5,293 bases of DNA from a bacterium (lineage in GTDB: Bacteria > Spirochaetota > JAHITG01). The notes beneath the pieces are model-generated. The model saw only the letters and a program-made list of their open reading frames with translations. It made no database searches and was not told the origin of the DNA. Below are positions 1 to 5,058 of the stretch, one piece after another. The stretch lies in the NCBI GenBank assembly GCA_028711675.1, contig JAQTRT010000217.1:1-5293 (forward strand). The letters run 5' to 3'. The stretch's first letter is position 1; every line of letters starts with the position of its first letter. The translations under genes and the position numbers were made by a program.

Positions 1-1755
1 GGGCGTTTTTGAAGTATTGCGGTATAAAGTATAACCTGTGGCATTATTGATGTTATATCTCCGCCAGACCAGGTCTATCTGGTTTGTGTCGGATGCCGTG
101 GAACTGACCCATACCGGAAGCACGGTTTGTTCCGCGGTATACGGGGAGATCTTAAAGGACGTATCGACGCCGCAGGCCTTCCAGTAGATCTGTTTGCCGT
201 TCGCCCACGGTATTTTTGTGTCATAGTACGTGGCGCCGGACCTGACATTCCCGACCCTGGCCTGGCCTCTGGGATAATAGATATTAGTGCTGGCAGATGT
301 GTACGATCCGCTGATGTTTGTCCCGAAACTGACATTATACCGCCTCAGGTTGATCGGTGTATGGTCATCGCCGCCTGTGGTCCATTGCAGTCTCCAGTAC
401 CCGCCGTTGTTCACGCATTGAAGGGAAACGGGAGAACCGGGAGCGGCATTATGCGTAGCCATGTCGTTCCGGTATATGCGGAACCGGGGCAGGCTGCCCG
501 AATCGCGTCCTGTCATGGCGAGATCGAGATTGCCGTCATTGTCAAAGTCTCCGAATGCCATGGAACTGCCGGTGTATCCGTATTCCGTGGGAGGAGTAAA
601 ATTGTCGTCTCCTATGCCCCATCCCGAATCAGGTTCAACGGCGCTGTCGAAAGTACCGTTCCCGTTCCCGGAATAAAGATAGAACCTTTTTGCCGTTCCG
701 TCATAACCTATCAGGGCCAGGTCCAGGTTTCCGTCCAGATCATAATCACCGGCTGCCAGGGACCCGCCGACAACCCCGAACGCGGCACCGGCGATGTCAC
801 TTGTACTGAAACTGTATCCACCCTGGTTCAGATTCATTCTGAACCGCAATACAGTGCTGATGGAGGAATGGCCTGTGACCGCGAAATCAATATCCCCGTC
901 ATTGTCAAAATCGCCTGTAGCAATGGAGAGCCTTTTATATCCCAGCGCCGGCGAGGTTGATGTGTCCACATCGACCGGCGTGTTGTTAAAGGTCCCGTCG
1001 CCGTTATTGCGGTATAATTGCAGTTTGAAAGTGTCGTAGCTCGGACCATTGGCCACGCCGTTGATTCCTCCCACGACAAGATCGTTATAGCCGTCATTAT
1101 TGAAGTCGCCCCATGAGAGGCAGCCGTATTCCAGGTAGCCGTTTGCGCTGACATTCAGCTGAAGCAGGAAAGTACCGTTCCCCTGGTTTTGATAGACCCT
1201 CATGCTCCTTCCGCTGCTGATTCCGCTCCCGTCATCATCCCCGCAGACGGCAAAATCCATGTCGCCGTCATTATCGTAGTCATTCCATTCCACGTTGCCG
1301 TACCAGGTTCCCCATCCGGGAACAGGCTCCACGAAAGAGGTATCGAAAGTTCCGTTCCCCTGATTCTTGTAGATGCGGAGCCTGCAGACATCCACTGAGC
1401 CTGCTCCGGGAACAGACCCGTTGATGCAGAGGTCCAGGTCGCCGTCATTGTCATAATCCACAAGGTTGACGGAACCGGCGTAGAAGCCGTAAGTAAGTTC
1501 CTGGTTCATGGTAAAAGTGGCGGTGTCACGGTTATTGATCAGTACCCTGGTGCGTTCGGCCGGCGTGTCGATATCATTACCGGAGATCACGATATCCAGC
1601 CATCCGTCGTTGTTGATATCACCCCATGCCAGTGAACTCTGCTGGACCCGCCATGAATCAAAGTTCAGGCTTGTCCAGGGCTGGCTGAAGGAGCAAGTTA
1701 GAGAAAAAAGCAGTAAGATCAGGATAATAAAAAGACAGTTTATGATCTTTTTCAT
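1..1755 (-). CDS. Secreted FG-GAP/VCBS beta-propeller protein with Fn3-like domains (3' end missing)
   Basis: The minus-strand frame is open from the ATG at 1755 to the left edge, giving 585 codons without a stop; the C-terminus lies outside. Residues 1-24 form a Sec signal peptide (MKK, a hydrophobic run, then SFS before Gln25), which suits signal peptidase I; Cys21 has no convincing lipobox. Seven calcium loops of the D-x-[DN]-x-DG-x-x-D type lie near residues 46, 100, 159, 216, 281, 336 and 402, with NGTF-type linkers between several. Seven FG-GAP repeats normally close one integrin-alpha-like seven-bladed propeller. Residues 438-544 resemble the Fn3-like domain that often follows such repeats (an AP-x-SPVSL start, LQW, and YYDT...YWKACGVD), and a second Fn3 begins near 547 (LVW, GYTLYRN). 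The protein is probably exported to the surface or medium, where it may bind ligands or polysaccharide. The ATG has a good Shine-Dalgarno site. Architecture is secure; the role is inferred. Confidence 0.93.
   Translation of the reverse strand, partial: MKKIINCLFIILILLLFSLTCSFSQPWTSLNFDSWRVQQSSLAWGDINNDGWLDIVISGNDIDTPAERTRVLINNRDTATFTMNQELTYGFYAGSVNLVDYDNDGDLDLCINGSVPGAGSVDVCRLRIYKNQGNGTFDTSFVEPVPGWGTWYGNVEWNDYDNDGDMDFAVCGDDDGSGISSGRSMRVYQNQGNGTFLLQLNVSANGYLEYGCLSWGDFNNDGYNDLVVGGINGVANGPSYDTFKLQLYRNNGDGTFNNTPVDVDTSTSPALGYKRLSIATGDFDNDGDIDFAVTGHSSISTVLRFRMNLNQGGYSFSTSDIAGAAFGVVGGSLAAGDYDLDGNLDLALIGYDGTAKRFYLYSGNGNGTFDSAVEPDSGWGIGDDNFTPPTEYGYTGSSMAFGDFDNDGNLDLAMTGRDSGSLPRFRIYRNDMATHNAAPGSPVSLQCVNNGGYWRLQWTTGGDDHTPINLRRYNVSFGTNISGSYTSASTNIYYPRGQARVGNVRSGATYYDTKIPWANGKQIYWKACGVDTSFKISPYTAEQTVLPVWVSSTASDTNQIDLVWRRYNINNATGYTLYRNTSKTP
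514..1626 (-). repeat. Array of seven FG-GAP/VCBS calcium-loop repeats
   Basis: These are coding repeats inside the secreted protein. The conserved cores lie at about 1585-1626, 1426-1461, 1246-1284, 1072-1113, 877-918, 712-753 and 514-555, with a period of 54-66 codons. On the plus strand they appear as recurring words such as GCCGTCATT. Loop sequences include GDINNDGWLD, DYDNDGDLD, GDFNNDGYND and GDYDLDGNLD. The fourth replaces the usual Leu or Ile before the last Asp with Asn, and the sixth has Leu in place of the usual Asn at loop position 4. Two inter-repeat segments, near residues 134-148 and 366-380, are alike (NGTFD, then VEP, then GWG), which suggests duplication of a multi-blade block. 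Confidence 0.85.
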
Positions 1756-1763
1756 TAATTTAT

Positions 1764-1770
1764 CCCTCTC
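1764..1770 (-). promoter_or_regulatory. Shine-Dalgarno site of the secreted propeller gene
   Basis: GAGAGGG on the minus strand lies 8 bases before the ATG at 1755. It is the best-placed ribosome binding site in the window and supports this start codon. Confidence 0.75.
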
Positions 1771-1820
1771 TTTATAATAATAGAATAATAAAGAGATGTT
1801 AGTTCACTTTTCCGGTCCCT

Positions 1821-1835
1821 GGGTATATTATACCC
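1821..1835. promoter_or_regulatory. Palindrome over the -10 element, possible operator
   Basis: GGGTATA and TATACCC form a perfect 7-base inverted repeat around a single T at 1828, fully covering the TATAAT of the propeller gene promoter. A repressor bound here would block transcription. It would also fit as a short stem at the 5' end of the transcript if the start lies further upstream. The operator reading is inference, since AT-rich -10 elements are partly self-complementary by chance. The flanking GGG/CCC is what makes it more than that. Confidence 0.35.
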
Positions 1836-1854
1836 GATTATGTTTAAAAATCAA
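1827..1854 (-). promoter_or_regulatory. Sigma-70-like promoter for the secreted propeller gene
   Basis: On the minus strand, TTGATT (1854 to 1849) and a perfect TATAAT (1832 to 1827) are separated by 16 bases. The expected transcript would start near 1820 and carry a leader of about 65 bases before the ATG at 1755. This suggests the surface protein is transcribed separately from the radical SAM operon upstream. No experimental start is known. Confidence 0.6.
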
Positions 1855-1890
1855 GAAAATAAATAAAAAATGTATCAAGGAACCGGGATT

Positions 1891-1918
1891 GGGATGAATT
1901 CCTTCTCGCTCTCATCCC
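1891..1918 (-). terminator. Weak hairpin downstream of the radical SAM operon, possible terminator
   Basis: GGGATGA (1891-1897) and TCATCCC (1912-1918) form a perfect 7-base inverted repeat around a 14-base loop, about 60 bases after the stop codon of the last radical SAM gene. On the minus strand, a T-rich run follows only about 20 bases later (from roughly 1870 down), so it does not match a standard intrinsic terminator. It could instead stabilise the mRNA 3' end or be chance. I see no better terminator between 1756 and 1976. Confidence 0.25.
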
Positions 1919-1976
1919 TGACAGATTCTCCTGGTTCTGGATGAACAGGGTATAATAAAAATATCGGCATTTTTTC

Positions 1977-2954
1977 TTATCTTTTTTTTCTTTTTTGCAC
2001 GGTTTGTTTTTTTACAGGGTGGAATTCGTCCCAGCCTCTTCTTTTGACATATTCATCCCATACCCCGGCGCAGCGGCTGTTGTAGGAACATTTTTTACAG
2101 TTGGGGCCTTTTATCTGTTCCTGTTCCAATTCCCTGGCAAAGGATTTCATCCCTTTGTCTCTCGGATCCTTTAAAAGAAATAACTCGTTATAGGGACCGA
2201 TATAATCCTCATACCCTTTCATGATACAGAAGGGAAGGCCGGTGATCTTGATATTAAATTCATTCTCCATCTCTCTTTTCCGCTGAACGGCGTCCCTGTT
2301 CTTTTTCATGACTGAAATGAACCTTTCCGCCAGTTCGGTGTAACGCGGTACGACCACGTCAAAATAATGAAGGGCACGGCCTTTAGGCATGATGGCGGAT
2401 ACATTGACGCCGTTCAGGCCTTTCAGGACCAGGCACATCTTTAAAAAGTCGTGAAGATCGGATATGTTGAATTTATTGTAGGTGTAGTGGATGAACCATT
2501 TGAAAGAATGGGAGGACCTGAGAACAGACAGGTTCCGGCAGGCCTGGTATGTCTGTTGAAAGCTGCCGGGCGTACGGGTCTGGGCGTCCTGGATGCTGGA
2601 GCGGCTGCCGTGGAAGGAGACACACAACTCGGTCACCCCGCTGCTGACTATCTTTTTAGCAAAATTGTAATAAGAGAGCATGCGGCCGTTTGTGAGAAGA
2701 CGGATCTCCGTGTATCCCAGTTCCCGGGCTTTCCTGATAAAGTCGCTCAGGCTGGGATTAAGAGTTGGTTCGGGACCGCAGAAAAGGATACTGTCGGTTC
2801 TTTTTTTCCATTGTTTCAGAAGGCGGAAGATCCTGTCTGCCGGAGGAAGAGGGAGTTTCTCTTTTTCCCCGTCCACACAGAAAATGCAGTTATTGTTGCA
2901 GAGATAATTCCCGATGCCCAGGTTGATCGATTTTTTTCTGCTATACTTTTTCAT
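1977..2954 (-). CDS. Radical SAM protein with four-Cys auxiliary-cluster domain, divergent member of the trio
   Basis: This 325-residue protein is the last gene of the three-gene operon. Cys19, Cys23 and Cys26 form the CX3CX2C motif (CNNNCIFC) that binds the SAM-cleaving [4Fe-4S] cluster. GPEPT at 60-64 replaces the usual GGE, and LLTNG lies at 86-90. HGS (115-117), then TRTPGSF (126-132) and P-KGRA (190-194), follow the radical SAM barrel pattern. Cys243 (GLPFC, followed by GYEDY) plus Cys286, Cys289 and Cys295 (CX2CX5C-AGVW) could hold one auxiliary cluster in a shortened SPASM/twitch-like domain. The tail is strongly basic (QKRKKR). An in-frame TAA four codons upstream makes ATG 2954 the first possible start; it overlaps the previous gene by 14 bases. 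A GGGAGG lies 13 bases before the ATG, rather far for a Shine-Dalgarno site. The product is cytosolic. The family is clear; the substrate is unknown. Confidence 0.92.
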   Translation of the reverse strand: MKKYSRKKSINLGIGNYLCNNNCIFCVDGEKEKLPLPPADRIFRLLKQWKKRTDSILFCGPEPTLNPSLSDFIRKARELGYTEIRLLTNGRMLSYYNFAKKIVSSGVTELCVSFHGSRSSIQDAQTRTPGSFQQTYQACRNLSVLRSSHSFKWFIHYTYNKFNISDLHDFLKMCLVLKGLNGVNVSAIMPKGRALHYFDVVVPRYTELAERFISVMKKNRDAVQRKREMENEFNIKITGLPFCIMKGYEDYIGPYNELFLLKDPRDKGMKSFARELEQEQIKGPNCKKCSYNSRCAGVWDEYVKRRGWDEFHPVKKQTVQKRKKR

Positions 2955-3930
2955 GTTTTTTTATCCGCCTCCCGGACGGGTCTTTTTCCCGTTTCAGCCT
3001 GATGGGCTTGAATTCTCTGAAGCCGTTGATCTGTGTGTAATCCTTCCACGGCCCTTCGCAGTAAAGGTCGTAGATGCACTCCCGGCAGGTCTCCGGTTTG
3101 ACCCTTAATTCGGCCTTCCTGAGATCGGCGATGTTGAACTCTTTTCGGCGGTCGATCCCTTCTTTGATGGTACCGGCCCCGTCCTTCAGCTCGCCGATAT
3201 ATTCCTGGAAATTCCTCATATTCCTCAGGATGCAGTAAGGGATGCCTTCCACGCTCAGGTTCAGTCTGAGTTTTTCGGATAAGAGAACCGATCTTTTTAC
3301 GTACGGCAGGACCTCACGGTAGGCCGGTACCAGGATCTTGAAATGAGCGAAAGCCCTGCCTTCCGGTCTGATAAAATTGAACCTGAAATCCCTTACACCG
3401 AAATTCCTGAGATAAAAGAGAATGATCCGGGGAAGGGACTTGTAGTTCAATTTATTGATCACAAGGTTGATGAATATCTTCTCCCTGATCAAGCCTTTCT
3501 TTTTTAACGAGACCAGGTGGTTCAATCCCCTGATCTTTTCCCTGAAACTCCCTTTCACGGATGTTAAAAAATCTTCTGTTCTTTCCTCATGGGAATGGAT
3601 GGAGAGATAAAACCTGATATAACCCGCTTCATTCAGTTCTTTCAGGAAAGTCAGGTCGGAATATTTCCGGCCGTTGCTGACCAGATCGATCCTTTTATAT
3701 CCCAGCCGGGTGGCCAGCCGGACCAGGTCGATTATCTTCGGATAGACCGTTAATTCCCCGCCCAGGAATCCGATCACGTTATAGCCTTTTTTTCTGTATT
3801 CCTTTATTTCTTTTTTAATCTGGGAGAAAGGGATGAATTTTCGCGTTTCAAGCGGTTCCGCGTTCATGCAGAATTTACAGATATTATTGCACACGTTACC
3901 AAGATTGATCTGGAATTTTTTTTCGTTCAT
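2941..3930 (-). CDS. Radical SAM protein with four-Cys auxiliary-cluster domain, middle gene of the trio
   Basis: This 329-residue protein has the CX3CX2C motif at Cys14, Cys18 and Cys21 (CNNICKFC). GGE follows at 57-59, SNG at 85-87, SIHSH at 110-114, LTSVKGSF at 122-129 and RPEGRA at 188-193. Cys233 (GIPYC) and Cys282, Cys285 and Cys291 (CX2CX5C-EGPW) provide four further cysteines. The usual SPASM domain has seven cysteines for two auxiliary clusters, so one extra cluster is more likely. It is a close paralogue of the gene before it: a hand alignment of the first 136 or so positions gives roughly 60% identity. Its ATG overlaps the previous stop as ATGA (3930-3927), so translation is probably coupled; only a weak GGGAA precedes it. 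The basic tail beyond about residue 311 has no counterpart in its paralogue and encodes the overlap with the next gene. The reaction is unknown. Confidence 0.93.
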   Translation of the reverse strand: MNEKKFQINLGNVCNNICKFCMNAEPLETRKFIPFSQIKKEIKEYRKKGYNVIGFLGGELTVYPKIIDLVRLATRLGYKRIDLVSNGRKYSDLTFLKELNEAGYIRFYLSIHSHEERTEDFLTSVKGSFREKIRGLNHLVSLKKKGLIREKIFINLVINKLNYKSLPRIILFYLRNFGVRDFRFNFIRPEGRAFAHFKILVPAYREVLPYVKRSVLLSEKLRLNLSVEGIPYCILRNMRNFQEYIGELKDGAGTIKEGIDRRKEFNIADLRKAELRVKPETCRECIYDLYCEGPWKDYTQINGFREFKPIRLKREKDPSGRRIKKHEKV

Positions 3931-4865
3931 GGTTCCCGGACCGGTTTGAATTCTTCAGAGCCGAAGGTTTTAATGTAGTATTTCCAGGGCCCTTCGCATG
4001 ATGCGTAATAGATACACTTCCTGCAGCTCTTTATTTTTATTCTGCCCCTCTCCCTGTTCCTGCGGGGGAGGAAGGACCGCGAAGAAAGGTCGATCTCCTG
4101 TTTTTCCTTTCCCAGACCGTCCTTAAATTCACCCACATACTCCTGGTATCCGTTTATTTCGGAGAGGACGCAGTAAGGGATCCCGTCCACATTGATGTTG
4201 ATCCCGGACCTTTCAGCCGTCCGGATCGTTCTCCGCAGGTGAGGAAGGAGAGCCGCATACCGGAAATTTAAAAGTCCGGTATTGTGCAGAGCCCTTCCCA
4301 GGGGTCTGATACAGCGGAACCTGAAATCCCGGATGCCAAAGTTCCTGAAATAGAACAGGATGATCTGGGGGAGGGATCTGTAGTTCAGTTTATTTATGAC
4401 CAGGTTTAAAAAGATCCTTTCCCTGATCAGGCCCGCTCTCTGCAGCCGGTGAAGATGATAAAGACCTTTTATCTTCTCCCGGAAACCCCCTTTTACGGAG
4501 GTCAGGTGGTCCTCCAGGTGCTCCTGATGGCTGTGGACGGAAAAATAAAACCTGATGTTCCCGGCATTCACGATCCTTGTCAGGAACCCGATATCGGAAT
4601 ATCGCCGGCCGTTACTGACCAGGTTGATCCTTTTGTATCCCAGGGACGAGGCATATCCGATCATATCCTCAAGCCGGGGATAAACCGTCACTTCACCGCC
4701 GAAGAAACCCACCACATTATAATTTTTTTTTGCATATTCCTTTAATGTCCTCTTGATCGAGGAAGGGGGTATGAATTTCCTGTCCTTCAGCGGTTCATCG
4801 TCGATGCAGAATTTACAGAGATTATTGCATACTTTCCCGATATAGATCTGTATTTCTTTTTCCAT
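3927..4865 (-). CDS. Radical SAM protein with four-Cys auxiliary-cluster domain, first gene of the trio
   Basis: From ATG 4865 this is a 312-residue protein. Cys13, Cys17 and Cys20 (CNNLCKFC) bind the radical SAM cluster. GGE is at 57-58 with one flanking residue, SNG near 84-86, SVHSH near 109-113, LTSVKGGF near 121-128 and RPLGRA near 187-192. Cys232 (GIPYC) and Cys281, Cys284 and Cys290 (CX2CX5C-EGPW) are the likely auxiliary-cluster ligands. A TTG two codons upstream (4871) is an alternative start. I chose the ATG because the N-terminus MEKEIQIYIG then aligns with MNEKKFQINLG of the downstream paralogue. Neither start has a clear Shine-Dalgarno site, which is odd for the first gene of an operon. 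It ends in ATGA overlapping the next start. SAM cleavage is expected in the cytosol; the substrate cannot be named. Confidence 0.92.
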   Translation of the reverse strand: MEKEIQIYIGKVCNNLCKFCIDDEPLKDRKFIPPSSIKRTLKEYAKKNYNVVGFFGGEVTVYPRLEDMIGYASSLGYKRINLVSNGRRYSDIGFLTRIVNAGNIRFYFSVHSHQEHLEDHLTSVKGGFREKIKGLYHLHRLQRAGLIRERIFLNLVINKLNYRSLPQIILFYFRNFGIRDFRFRCIRPLGRALHNTGLLNFRYAALLPHLRRTIRTAERSGININVDGIPYCVLSEINGYQEYVGEFKDGLGKEKQEIDLSSRSFLPRRNRERGRIKIKSCRKCIYYASCEGPWKYYIKTFGSEEFKPVREP

Positions 4866-4893
4866 AATCAAGGATATGTTCGATTCCTGGACC

Positions 4894-4915
4894 CTGTCCT
4901 GGTTCGCCAGGGCAG
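4894..4915 (+). repeat. Nine-base-pair inverted repeat with TTCG loop in the rSAM leader region
   Basis: The arms CTGTCCTGG (4894-4902) and CCAGGGCAG (4907-4915) enclose TTCG. As plus-strand RNA this gives nine pairs, one of them G-U, capped by a UUCG tetraloop, one of the most stable loops known. As minus-strand RNA, the strand expected for the radical SAM leader, the same position becomes a C-A mismatch and the loop reads CGAA. The plus-strand form is thus stronger. No T-run follows, so it is not a typical terminator. Confidence 0.5.
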
Positions 4916-4921
4916 CTGCTC

Positions 4922-4960
4922 CCAGGCAGCGGAATGATACCGGTCTTATTCCCCGCCTGG
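4922..4960. repeat. Interrupted inverted repeat in the divergent intergenic region
   Basis: CCAGGC (4922-4927) pairs with GCCTGG (4955-4960), and inside it GGAAT (4931-4935) pairs with ATTCC (4948-4952). Small internal loops of three and two bases separate the two helices. The hairpin loop contains the palindrome ACCGGT (4939-4944). All eleven pairs are Watson-Crick, so the fold works on either strand. It would occupy the start of the radical SAM leader if transcription begins near 4958. It could be a leader structure or a protein binding site. Confidence 0.45.
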
Positions 4961-4964
4961 ATCC

Positions 4965-4992
4965 ATATTAAATGATATTTTTTTAATTTCAA
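4965..4992 (-). promoter_or_regulatory. Candidate promoter of the radical SAM operon
   Basis: On the minus strand, TTGAAA (4992 to 4987) and TAATAT (4970 to 4965) are spaced by 16 bases within an AT-rich stretch. A start near 4958 would give a leader of about 93 bases before ATG 4865, most of it able to fold. The -10 matches the consensus at four of six bases. A second, closer possibility is TATCCT at 4876-4871, five bases before the ATG. Confidence 0.4.
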
Positions 4993-5024
4993 TATAATTC
5001 CGGTCCTTCCTTGTTTCCGGGCTG

Positions 5025-5052
5025 TTGACAACTCTTTTAATTATTATAAGAT
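5025..5052 (+). promoter_or_regulatory. Promoter of the rightward gene, spaced for a leaderless mRNA
   Basis: A perfect TTGACA (5025-5030) is followed after 16 bases by TAAGAT (5047-5052), which fits the TANNNT -10 form. Only six bases separate it from the ATG at 5059, so transcription would start at or next to the start codon. TATAAG at 5045-5050 is an alternative -10, but its spacing of 14 is short. Confidence 0.5.
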
Positions 5053-5058
5053 AGAAGA

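Noticed and set aside
127..960. Long plus-strand open frame of 277 codons
   Set aside because: It lies antisense to the FG-GAP repeats. Its length reflects biased codon use of the repeated Asp/Asn/Gly-rich coding strand, and its translation has no coherent domain.
1951..1956. Plus-strand TATAAT
   Set aside because: There is no matching -35 at the right distance and no plus-strand gene follows.
1957..1974. AAAAAT and ATTTTT inverted repeat just after the last radical SAM stop codon, considered as a terminator
   Set aside because: The stem is only A-T pairs and no uninterrupted T-run follows on the minus strand; too weak to call.
1977..2010. Plus-strand poly-T tracts that look like a terminator tail
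   Set aside because: They are the complement of lysine codons in the basic C-terminus of the radical SAM protein, and no GC-rich stem precedes them.
2451..3002. Plus-strand open frame of 183 codons
   Set aside because: It is antisense to the divergent radical SAM gene, whose motifs are intact in the minus strand; no promoter or ribosome binding site supports it.
4964..4985. Six-codon minus-strand reading frame (MDPGGE) starting in the candidate operon -10 region, considered as an attenuator leader peptide
   Set aside because: It has no ribosome binding site, and its start overlaps the -10 element, so the transcript would not include it.
4822..5031. Minus-strand 69-codon frame (TTG start) overlapping the start of the first radical SAM gene, considered as a leader or precursor peptide
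   Set aside because: It begins at a TTG within the TTGACA region of the divergent promoter, runs through the candidate operon promoter, and has no Shine-Dalgarno site or recognisable peptide pattern.
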